DNA from: Romanomermis culicivorax
Lineage: Eukaryota; Nematoda; Enoplea; Mermithida; Mermithidae
Assembly (NCBI GenBank): GCA_963922205.1
Contig: CAWUHX010000081.1
Location: 992,001 to 1,056,000 of the forward strand
Reading direction: 5' to 3'
DNA: 64,000 bases
Under the pieces are notes generated by a model. That model was not told the origin of the DNA, made no database searches, and worked only from the letters and a program-made list of their open reading frames with translations. Both the position numbers and the translations under genes were made by a program. How positions within the stretch are numbered: the first letter of the stretch is position 1; every line of letters starts with the position of its first letter. Below, piece by piece: positions 38,679-47,989 of the stretch.

Positions 38679-38905
38679 GTCGCCTGCCCGGCAAAAGGGC
38701 ATAAGGGCATCTCCCGATCAAAATGGAGTTTTTTACATCAAGAAATATCTGATAGTGATATTAACATGTAATATTGCATATTGACAACAATATGAATGTT
38801 TGAAAAAAGGCGTAAGTAAAGGTTGTCGTTTACGTTCCTGGCAAAAAAAGTAGTTTTCTCGAAATTTCGGTTTTTGTAATTACGCCCTTTTGCCGGACAG
38901 GTGAC
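38679..38905. mobile_element. Small MITE with 25-bp inverted ends (227 bp)
   Basis: The left end reads GTCGCCTGCCCGGCAAAAGG and continues GCATAA. The right end is the reverse complement of GTCACCTGTCCGGCAAAAGG continuing GCGTAA. This gives about 25 bp with two or three mismatches. The interior is AT-rich and non-coding. It lies about 330 bp downstream of the CX-like gene. No clear target duplication was found. Confidence 0.6.
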
Positions 38906-40040
38906 GCATTGTTCACATTGAGACCATGTCGCAATGACGATAAATTCTTTTGGGTCAAGACCATGATTTTAGAAAAACGAGATGGTCCACTAAAGGATTT
39001 AGTATTTGAAGTGTGATGACAATCAGGCGCTCGATGTCAAAATAAAATTGAGACATGAAGTGTTTCCAAATTTTTCATTTGGAGGAACACCAACGCAATC
39101 AAAATTTTCGTTTTTGTGAAGACCTTTTCTACAGTACGATATTCAGGATTAGTTTTTTGTTTGCATTGATTCTCTTTCGATAATTTTTTATCATAGATAG
39201 CAGTAAAAAAGCATTTTGAATCAATCGAACATTGATTAGCAGACATTGCATGCAGCTCATAAACAGAAACATTGTTTGCATTAAGTCTATGAAATACGTA
39301 CGTACTGGGTTAAGCTAAAATCGCTAAAATATGGCCAATGCAATCAACAGAGAGAAAAGTAAAATCTAAACGTCAGTACTGATCGAGAAACCAAGGCCAA
39401 CGAGCACCTGCAAAGAGATCCTAGCTGACAAAATCCTGTCTACCAAGAAAAAAGGAAAATCAAGAATCAAAAAACGTCGGCTTCGTTGGAAAATATGCCT
39501 GGCTGACGTAAAGTCCGAATCTTTTTTTGAATACCAAAGTTAGTATCATCTAAAAATTGTATGAAAGTATATAGGAAAGATTGCATGATATTTCAACATT
39601 AATTGGTCCCATTAGCCATTCGGATATTCATCTAATTCATTCTTATTGAAAATAACTTCAAAAGTTGAAAAGTCAAACAATTGATTTTTAGATCTATCAA
39701 ACCCTAGGCTTTGTGGATCATGTTGAACCTGTCTGATTCTTTTTTCGTTTAGTCAATGTATAAAATAATTCCAAAATACATGATAGTATTTGAAATTTCG
39801 CTTATTACACCGGAAAATACCTAGCCGAATGAAATATACATCATTTTAGCCATTTTTTCCAAGTCTTTTGTGACGTAATTTCCAAACAGACACATTACAT
39901 CGAGATCTGTCGTCATAACTAGAAGCTTGACTTGTCAAAAAATGAAAATATCGTAAACTCTTAGTGACGCAAGTTGTCGCTGCATATATAATTCGTTGTC
40001 AGCCGAGTTTCTAAAATGTGATAAGTGAATTGTTTTCCAG
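38906..40040. other. Intergenic, nothing recognised
   Basis: AT-rich. If 40041-40442 is a terminal exon, its upstream exons should lie here, but I could not pick them out with matching phases. Confidence 0.4.
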
Positions 40041-40442
40041 AAGGTAGATGATTTTTCATGTTTTTTGTTTTTCGGCAGAATATTGATTTTCATAAGTGCT
40101 ATTTTATGCTATCATAATAAGCAGGGAAAAAATCCCGATTGCTGTTTGACATATTTAAAATCTAAAAATTTTTATGTCGGTTTATTTGGATTTGACGGTC
40201 AAAAATTTTTGAACATAAAGCCTTGTTCGCTAAATTTGATAGATAGCAGATATCAAAATTATTCCAAATTAATTTATTTTCCCGTTTTAATTTTCCTGGT
40301 TTCCAGAAGAGTTTACAGGTTTGAAATAGATGTGAGTAAATGTTTGCTGGAACACAAAGTTGATTATCCTGTTATGCGACATCTAAGGATTTCTGACGAA
40401 AATAGCCGCAAGAAGTTTCCTTACTGTAGATTTTCACAATGA
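40041..40442 (+). CDS. Unassigned terminal exon with hydrophobic stretch
   Basis: After an acceptor tgttttccag (ends 40040) one frame is open for about 133 residues to TGA at 40440-40442, long for DNA this AT-rich. It starts KVDDFSCFLFFGRILIFISAILCYHN, a hydrophobic segment that could be a signal or membrane helix. It continues with NPDCC, a single KPC, a second hydrophobic run (YFPVLIFLVS), DVSKC, and a charged tail ending CRFSQ. There is no in-frame ATG near the start, so it would need an upstream exon. I do not recognise it. A resemblance to chemokine spacing (CC..C..C) is not credible in this lineage. Alternatives are a retained transposon fragment or a chance frame. Confidence 0.35.
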   Translation, partial: KVDDFSCFLFFGRILIFISAILCYHNKQGKNPDCCLTYLKSKNFYVGLFGFDGQKFLNIKPCSLNLIDSRYQNYSKLIYFPVLIFLVSRRVYRFEIDVSKCLLEHKVDYPVMRHLRISDENSRKKFPYCRFSQ

Positions 40443-40984
40443 TGCAGGCAGGAAGCAGTTATATTATTGTGTCAAACTAGCGTTTTTTTTGTGCACGGAT
40501 ATTCGCTGTTATTTTTTTCCACAAATCGTGCTTTTTGGTGAAAAAAATTCCGAAAAGGGGAAAAAATTTTTGAGATCGGATACAGAAAAGATGCATTTGG
40601 TGCATTTTAGAAGGACCAAATCTGAAAATTTTTCGGCGTTTTGCGCAGCGTTTTTTTTGTGCACGGACATTTGTGCCTATTGGCACAAGAGGCCAAAAAA
40701 ATTTGTAAAATTTGTTTCTGCTAGAAACATATACTGAAAACTGCGGAAAGATTTTAGGCCAAAAATTTCGATGAAAAGTTAACGTTTAACCCATTAACTT
40801 TTTGTAAAAATCGTGCCCTACCTATTTTTCAGCTAACCACGTCAGTGAGATAAGAAAAAACTTTGCAGGAAAATAGTTCACAACGACTCGAAAAGAAATG
40901 GATGCTGAGAAAATTTAAATAATTATTCAGGAAATTCAAATTGATTCAATTTTTGACTACGAATATGAATATAGGTAACCCGTA
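40443..40984. repeat. Low-complexity DNA with a direct repeat
   Basis: 'agcgttttttttgtgcacgg' occurs at 40481 and again at 40648. The second copy is followed by 'tgcctattggcacaa', close to the TGCCAATTGGCA palindrome seen at 41832, 43429 and 43604. The open frames here follow the repeat on both strands and are not called. Confidence 0.4.
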
Positions 40985-41214
40985 CTTGGGGTGGGGGGGG
41001 GGACCCCCCCCAACTTGGCCAACCCAGTACCCAAAATCATTTACCCCCCCCCAGTTGGGAAAAAATTAAAAAAATTTGCCAAAAAGTGTATGTTTTTTGG
41101 GAAAAATTTCGACTTTTTCCTACCCCCCCCCCCAAAATTTCGGATCTACCCCCCCCCCCCAACTGGTCGGAGGTCTTACAGGTCAAGGTCATATATATAT
41201 ATATATATATATAT
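40985..41214. repeat. C-run / G-run microsatellite block and (AT)n
   Basis: Several runs of seven to ten G or C (40992-41001, 41004-41010, 41044-41052, 41124-41132, 41149-41160) are separated by short words containing 'aacttgg'/'cagttgg'. They are followed by (AT)n at about 41191-41214. It resembles the G-run block at 53236-53515. Non-coding. Confidence 0.6.
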
Positions 41215-41925
41215 TTAACAACAATGTAAAGACTAGAGAAAATAAAGTCGAAAATTGTGTAAATTTTCGGTCGAAACATTGTACCATTACCAATGATATT
41301 GATTTTTTCATTATTCTATTTGAATTAATCAAACACAAAAAGTGAGAATTCAAGTTTTAAATCCGAATCTGACTGAATGGACAGAGAATATTCACAATTT
41401 CTTTTCACTCATCAGTCTATCAATCAAATAATTTTATTGTCACTGGAAAAATAGGTAGTAAGAACAAAACGCAATACGAACAAGAATTATTCATTTGTGA
41501 ACATAAATAAGAGTATAGAGGCCAGTGAACAAAAGGGCCCACGAGTCATTAGGTGACATCATTAAACCTGCACCCCCTGAATACTTATCGAAATTCATTT
41601 TCGCGATTTTGGATTGAAAGATGTTGACAATGACAGCCCATAGAGTTTGCTGCAACGATACCAACACACTGTTCGAAGAGAAATTGTTCGCGTTCGGGTC
41701 AAATATACGAATAGAAAATATTATATTGGTTGACTTCGGCGCGAAGCGCCGGAAAATTTTTGCATTTTCAGCCCCTAAAACGTCTAAAAATCAAGGAAAT
41801 ATAATGTTTGACCATCGAAAAATTTTGTGCCAATTGGCACAAACGCTCAAATTTTTTTGTGCCATTCCAAATTTTTTTGTCCCAAAAACCATGTTTTGGC
41901 ACGAAAAAAACACTGGCTTTGCGCC
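41200..41925. repeat. Direct repeat, copy 1 (pairs with 43040-43515)
   Basis: The order of landmarks is the same as at 43040-43515: 'tatatttaacaacaatgtaa', 'aaataaagtcgaaaa', 'attttcggtcg(a/g)aacattgta', 'cgttcgcgttcgggtcaaata', 'cggcg..aagcgcc', and 'gtgccaattggcacaaacgc'. Copy 1 has extra sequence around 41430-41620. The right part contains the palindrome GTGCCAATTGGCAC and the hairpin word CGGCGCGAAGCGCCG. It is a transposon-derived family, without coding capacity that I can see. Confidence 0.55.
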
Positions 41926-43039
41926 TGTTATAACTTACATAATCTATCTAGCTCCTCCAGGACGCGGCCTTTAGCATGTCTACCTTGAGTTATTAGATCC
42001 GCATTTTTCTATTCATCAATTTTTTGAGAAAGATCAATAACGTCAAGTCTCTAAAATTTTTGAAACGATTATTCCTTTCTTAACGTAAAATCAATTCGAA
42101 TGCATAAAGGTAGCTTTTGGAAATTTCTACTCTCCTTACTCATATTTCTTCGGCCAAGTTCATGAAAATTTACGAATAAATTACTGATTTCAAAATTTTT
42201 CAAATGATAAAATTCTATCTTTTTCTGACATCTTTTTTGGGCTCCCAGTTGTCATCATAATAAGACTTGACCGTCGATTTCCCATGTAATTCAAAGTCAT
42301 AATGCTCTTGGATAGTATGCTGAAAAATTTGTTCCACAATGCCTGTAAATTAGACTTCAAACCAGTGTTTTTTGTACTCGGTCCATTTGTACTGGTACAA
42401 ACGACCTCTCAAAAACCGTTTGTACTCCAAAATTTGCGAAAAATTTCTAAAAAAGCATTTATTGTTATAAAATGCAACAAACATGCTGTGAAATATTAAT
42501 AACGTCGGCTATTTCCACGAGACACATAGGAAGGCTACGAATTCAGACACATAAAACACTTGATCATGAGACACAGAATATGCACTAGTGAAAAAAGCTT
42601 TTATTATGCACAAAAAGCTTCTATTATGCTATAGCTGCTAGTACGTCGTTATCGATGGGGACGCGTAACAAATAAGTTCATTATTGATACTGAATACTGA
42701 TGGCTGTTAAGTGACAAAAAAATTTTTTGTCCTAAAATTTTCGTTTGTACCGGTACAAACAAAGCCAAAATTTTCGTTTGTTCTCTGGAATATTTCGTTT
42801 GTGAAGTACAAATAAAAAAATACTGCTTCAAACTCGAAAATTTCGATTTTTTCCTCAATTTTAATGGATGAATGGCTCTAAAAACACCAGAAGGTTTGAA
42901 AAAGCTGAGGAACACTTGAATAAAGCGTCAATGAGCAGTTTTTAAAGAGAATAACGACTTCGGGAAAATGGGTGAAAAAATTTTGGCCTCTTTCCCAATT
43001 GTTCAGGAAGTTCAAGTTGATTGAATTTTCGACTACGAA
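41926..43039. repeat. AT-rich stretch with inverted GTTTGTACCGGTACAAAC words
   Basis: 'ttgtactggtacaaacg' at about 42385 and 'cgtttgtaccggtacaaac' at about 42742 are each palindromic. Further 'cgtttgt' words lie around both. This resembles other foldback DNA in this region. No gene. Confidence 0.35.
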
Positions 43040-43515
43040 TCTCTATATATATTTAACAACAATGTAAAGACTAGTGAAAATAAAGTCGAAAACTGTGTTA
43101 ATTTTCGGTCGGAACATTGTATCATTATCAAGGATATCGAATTTTCTATTTGAATGAATCAAGCACAAAAAGTAAGAATTTAAGTTTTAAGTCCGAATGT
43201 GACTGAATGAACAGAGAATATTCAGAATTTACTTCCATTCGTCATTCATTGATAGCCTATAAACTTTGCTGCAACCATGCTGATACGCAGGTCGACGGGA
43301 ACTCGTTCGCGTTCGGGTCAAATACGAGTCCATTGACTCGGCGGAAAGCGCCAAAAAATTTTTTCCTCTTCGGCCGCTAAATCGTCTAAAAATCAAGGAA
43401 ATTTAATGTTCGAACAGCCCAAAATTTTGTGCCAATTGGCACAAACGCTCAAAATTTTTTGTGCCATTCCAATTTTTTTGTGCCAAAAACCATGTTTTGG
43501 CCAAAAAAACACTGT
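43040..43515. repeat. Direct repeat, copy 2 (pairs with 41200-41925)
   Basis: This is the second copy of the block described at 41200-41925. Its right part also serves as the left arm of the foldback at 43322-43740. Confidence 0.55.
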
Positions 43516-43740
43516 GTCAAACCAGTGTATGTTAGTGCAAAAACATAGTTTTTGGTACAAAAAATTTGGAATGACTCAAAAAATTTTGAGCGTTCGTGCC
43601 AATTGGCACAAATTTTTTAAGTGGTTTAAGGCCAAATTTCCTTGATTTTTAAACATTTTACGGGACGGGGTAAAAATACAAAATTTTCTCGGCGTTTGGG
43701 CCGCCGGGCGCCAAGTCAACGAGCATAATATTTACTTCTC
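43322..43740. repeat. Foldback: ~200-bp inverted arms
   Basis: The left arm 43322-43512 is reverse-complementary to about 43520-43740. The match includes 'aaaatcaaggaaattt' / 'aaatttccttgattttt', GTGCCAATTGGCAC on each side, 'ccattccaa' / 'ttggaatga', and the GGCG..GCGCC ends. The loop is very short, so a transcript would form a long hairpin. Confidence 0.6.
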
Positions 43741-44600
43741 TTATTTAGTCCGAACGTCAGGCCATTAACATTAAATAGTATGTTTGTATTATCGCAGAAA
43801 AATTATTGGTTGTCATTTTCAATAATGACTTATAAATGAATAGAAAATTTGAAACTTCCTCTGAGTTGAATATTATGGGATTCTGTTGGGAACACCGTTT
43901 TTTCCTCAAAAATTTTTTCCACATGAGAACCGGACCCAAAATTGTTTTTCTCATTTTCCAAAAATTTGCCACATTTTTAAAAACATGTATGATGTACATA
44001 TTCACAGATGCGATGCTATTTCCTGCATTTTAGGAGTAAAAGTATACCCAAACATTCTGATGTTTTCGGAGTCAGTAACCTGCATAAATGAGGAAAAAAT
44101 TCAAAAAATTTTAGTCAGGTAGTCAATTTGAGCGGATGATATATTGGTATTCTACAAGAGCTAAAAGCATATTGATGATTTCTCATGAATTTATCTGCTA
44201 ATAACATTGCGGTTCCGATTAGAATTATCGCATTTTATTTATTTTTGAGGCCACTTTTTAAAACTAATAGAGTGTAATTAGTTTCCCATTCCGCCGCGAA
44301 GCTCCGGAAAACCTTTCGAGTTTTTATATTCTAATCTAAAACACTGGAAAATTAATCTCTGTTACAAATACTCCTGAATAGTCTTTAAAATTACAGTCTA
44401 GACTCTAGAGTGATGTCTTCAATCTTCATCGTCTATTAATGCAAAATTTCATGTTGTGAAAGTTTGGAAAGTTTCAAGCTCCGAAAGAAAAAATTGAGAG
44501 AATTAATAAAAAATCTCAATTCTCGGCCAATTACTAGCTAAAAAATAACCGAAAACAAATTTACTCATTTTATGATTCATCTTAATCTGAGGTTAGTCAA
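43741..44600. other. AT-rich spacer, nothing recognised
   Basis: No gene. 'cgccgcgaagctccggaaaa' near 44290 is another copy of the recurring GCGCGAAGCGC-type hairpin word. Confidence 0.4.
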
Positions 44601-45190
44601 GTAAAAGATCTTAGAATCATAATTACTGACATTCTCTCACAAATTGCTCAGTGCACTATACTGTTTAATAAAACTTAAAGGATCGCAAACCCAATATTGC
44701 GCAGCTTCAGATTCCAGGTATAAAAATTTATTGATAAAAGCTTTCATCACTTATGTTTGTCTTATAATTGAATATTCTACAGCCCTATGGATCCAAAGTT
44801 TCAATCTTATATCAACATAATTGAAAATGTTCAGTGGAGATTTACAAAAAAATTATTCAGATCTAACAACAATATGTCATATCTTAAACAGCGTCTAAAC
44901 ATCTTGAACCTCGGAACCTCTTCATCTTTGACGCCAGCGCTTTGACCCTGTTCAGGCCTATAATATAATACCCTGCAATATTTTATCTTTTCAACAATTT
45001 TTCCCGTATTAGGTTCATAATAACAATCGTGCTAAAAATTCGTTCAAATTAGAGCTTTGTAAATTTCATCGTAATGTTTTTAAATATGACTTTTGTAATC
45101 GTATCGTTAAAGCATAGAATCCTTTAGATGAAGATACAGTGTCTTCAAGTAGTGTAAAATTTTTTTCAAACAAAATAAGTAAAGAGATTG
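44601..45190 (+). pseudogene. LINE reverse-transcriptase C-terminal remnant
   Basis: Conceptual pieces in the + strand, broken by several stops and shifts, follow the end of a non-LTR reverse transcriptase. 'DLRIIITDILSQ' comes at about 44610. Then come the KAFITYV..IIEYS motif near 44740, IENVQWRFTKKLFRS..NMSYLKQRLNILNLG at about 44818-44920, and 'FCNRIVKA.NPLDEDTVSSSSVK' near 45095-45160, the usual final block. This order is that of Jockey/CR1-like LINEs. The 5' portion (fingers/palm, endonuclease) is absent, so it is a 5'-truncated, inactive copy. Confidence 0.7.
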
Positions 45191-45694
45191 GTCGAAAATT
45201 TTGCAGACTTCCGAAAATGTTCCTAAAAAATTGAAAATGTCACTTTTGTCCAATTTTTTGAGTTGGGCCTCCCTAATTACTGGTTATTAGGGGTGGGCCA
45301 GGTCGACTTTTTTGGCGACAGCGGATCCGGGTCCGGATCCGGATCTTGGAAAATTTGGTTCAGCGGATCCGGATCGGATCCGGATCCAAAAAAATTTGGT
45401 TCAGCGGATCCGGATCCGGATCTTGAGGAACAGATCCGAGCGGATCCGGATCGGATCCGGATCTTTCATTAAGTATATGTACTATGTCTAATTTGTCTAA
45501 AATTGAATTAAGTGAATTTATATTCATTGGTGTCAATAGATTAATAGATTATTAATGATTGAGGTGTTCGTTTATTGAAATAGTTCTTATATACTAATTG
45601 ATAATTTTCATTCATTAAATTGTATTCATGTTTAGATTAATATTGATTTCATCAGAAAAGAAATGAATAGAAATGGAAACTTTTTTCAGAAATT

Positions 45695-45883
45695 ATGGAT
45701 TTAAGTTTTTCTTTCACTAGCAGATTGTGGGACTACTTCACAGTGTCCCAAGATGATGAAGGAAAGGCAAAGTGCAATAAATGCAGAATCCAGTTATCCA
45801 GAAAAGGTTGTGCTACTGGATGTCAGAGAAAACATTTGGAGAGGAAACATATGGCAATATATAAGCAATTTGCGGCTAAATAA
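45695..45883 (+). pseudogene. BED zinc-finger exon of hAT transposase
   Basis: This 62-residue frame follows a good acceptor (cttttttcag) five bases before its ATG. It contains the BED finger: LWDYF aromatic start, K-CNKC (C-x2-C), and HLERKH (H-x4-H). BED fingers bind DNA and form the N-terminus of many hAT transposases. It ends at TAA without the catalytic domain, so it is a fragment, although it could still bind DNA if expressed. Confidence 0.75.
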
Positions 45884-46053
45884 AAAGAAGATAATGAAAA
45901 TAGAAGTAATTGTGGAACAAATTGCTACTAGTAAAGTAAAGTTATGTTAAAGAATTAATTTTTGTGTTTTCTTTAGAGATAGCCAAAAAATGAATCTAGC
46001 TACACAAAAACCAAATTAAAGCATGAACTTAAATCTCAAACGTCTCTGGACAA

Positions 46054-46205
46054 TTGCTTCATGCAGAAAGTAAACTTAAATTAGCACCAGCGAAAAGTGT
46101 TCCCTATGAACAGCTATTGAGTGGTGCTGGTCAAATTCATGATCCTACCAAAAATCGTTTGAAGAGTGGTACTGTTGAAAAATTACTTTTTCTCAAGTAT
46201 AATTT
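46054..46205 (+). pseudogene. hAT C-terminal dimerisation fragment
   Basis: The frame reads ...SVPYEQLLSGAGQIHDPTKN then RLKSGTVEKLLFLKYNF. This is the conserved C-terminal hAT block (S..SE.LFS.AG.....R..L....E.L.FLK.N). The sequence upstream is broken and the frame after it leaves the family. It is a remnant inside the 45288-46923 element. Confidence 0.75.
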
Positions 46206-46931
46206 TGCTACCATTGCAGTGATTTTGTGTACAAGCCTCTTTGTACCTGTAAAACGATCGGCCAAAAAGTCTTTGTACGAAGAAATTTTTTTTTGTTCAC
46301 TGAAAAAACCATGATCTTTTATGTATTTTCGTACAAAGTTTCTTCCTAATAGCACTCGAGTTCCCGTCCTTCATAATCATCTTAGAAATTAAGAAAATAT
46401 ACTCATAACTTTCATAAATCTGAAAAACTTCAATTTAAACCTGAAATTTCTGAAAATTAATTCCATGATGCTTCTCAATTCAAACTCGGCTTCATGTTTA
46501 AAATTTAAGTTGCAAAAAAGTTGGAGTAGATTTTGATGTTCTGAAATGGACCAAAATTCGCATTTTTCGTACAGGAGGACTGCCAACTTTTTTTCTTTTA
46601 CTGGAAATTTTTTCTCTAGGAAGCACTATTTGTTGAAAAATAGTATTGCAAAGAATTATTTAATCTGGCGCGAAGCGCCGGAAAATTTCTGGTGTTTTCT
46701 AATACTGCAAAATTTTATGTGAATAATAATGAATAAAGATCCGATTATGACCGGATCTTAATCATTGACAACAGCGGATCCGGATCCGGATCTTAAAAAA
46801 TTTGGTTTGGCGGATCCGGATCGGATCCGGATCCAAAAAAATCTGGTTTAGCGGATCCGGATTGGATCCTAAAATTTAGGCGGATATCCGCGGATCCGGA
46901 TCCGGATACCCGGCCCATCCCTACTGGTTAT

Positions 46932-47989
46932 GTACCGATGAAGTATTTTTAAGAAAAATTTACAAATGCTAAAAATTGATATTTTTTAAAATTAATCTTA
47001 ACAAATTTTTCCTTTGGAAGAACGATGAAAACATCATTCTGGACTGTAAATGTTGAACCCTATACCTGTAGTTGGGGGAAATTGGGATGGGGGTCCCTCC
47101 TCTGCTCTCGAAATCTCCCTCCCAGACCCTGTTGGAAAAAATTTTCCGACAGGATCTGGGAGAGAAAAATAGAATCTAGATTAAGTCAAATCAGAATCAC
47201 AGAAATATCAGTAGCAACTGAATTTCCAGGAAATCTGCCGTTATTATGCATTTGGCCGTTGTTATAACACCGATTATTTCGTTTATGAGCACGATACGGT
47301 TTTACTGATCTGACCGAAATTTTTGATGTAATACTGCGTCTGGTTATACGCATTGAGGCATAGTGCTTTATTGTAAAGAAGTTAACGGGAAAGGCGCCCC
47401 GTGCCCACCTATACGTGACTCCTCGCTGTGTCCTCCGAGCACATCTCTACGCTTCTTGCGTTTCAACGTTATGTCTTATTGATTTCTTAGGCTCAGGCTT
47501 AAGGGACTAACGAGTAGCGAGGCGCTCAAGGTGCGCAGCGCGGACCTATCTTTTGATTATCCCTTCCCCAATATCCAACGTATATAGTATGCATAACGTT
47601 ATAAAATGGATGTGAACCAAACGCAGTATTACTAAATTTCTCAGGTTTAGCTCCTGAAATGCACGTTACAATGTAAAGGTTTTTAAAAACGTGGAAAATT
47701 TCCGGACAATTTGGAAAATAATTATAGGCCTGCTTTTCATGCTCGTTACAAAAATTCTTAGTGGTTCGCGACGCGAGCAGTTCCCTCACAAACTGCCCTG
47801 CACGCGTCCTAAATTTTATGATGCAGTTTCCTCTTGCATCCAGAATACATTTGAAAAATTTTTTGTTGTTTTAATTAAATACATTTTATTGGTTCTGATT
47901 TCAATTTTCCATATTTTTAATTTTAATTCTCGAGATTTTTGGCCATTCGTTCTATATCGCTTCAAATTTGACTCATTTGCCCGACAATT
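46932..47989. other. Upstream region of the GTPBP2-like gene
   Basis: No gene. A more GC-rich patch at 47390-47560 carries 'ggcgccccg' and 'gaggcgctcaaggtgcgcagcgcgg' but no tRNA fold or repeat ends. The promoter of the gene starting at 47990 must lie here or at a distant untranslated exon. No core element is certain. Confidence 0.4.

Larger units (their letters stand above)
45288..46923 (+). mobile_element. hAT transposon, internally deleted (1636 bp), exact TSD
   Basis: The terminal inverted repeats are TAGGGGTGGGCC and GGCCCATCCCTA. Flanking CTGGTTAT at 45280-45287 and 46924-46931 is a perfect 8-bp target duplication, the hAT hallmark. Both subterminal regions hold arrays of GGATCCGGATCC words (45315-45470 and 46772-46912). 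Inside are a BED zinc finger (45695-45883) and the hAT C-terminal dimerisation motif (about 46054-46205). The RNase-H-like catalytic core that should lie between is missing, so the copy is non-autonomous. The intact TSD and similar termini point to a fairly recent insertion. Confidence 0.85.

Noticed and set aside
40041-40442. Chemokine-like CC..C..C spacing
   Set aside because: Chemokines are a vertebrate family, and the hydrophobic runs and remaining sequence do not fit.
47390-47560. GC-rich patch considered as a tRNA or other structured RNA gene
   Set aside because: No T-loop GTTCRA motif or cloverleaf could be drawn on either strand.
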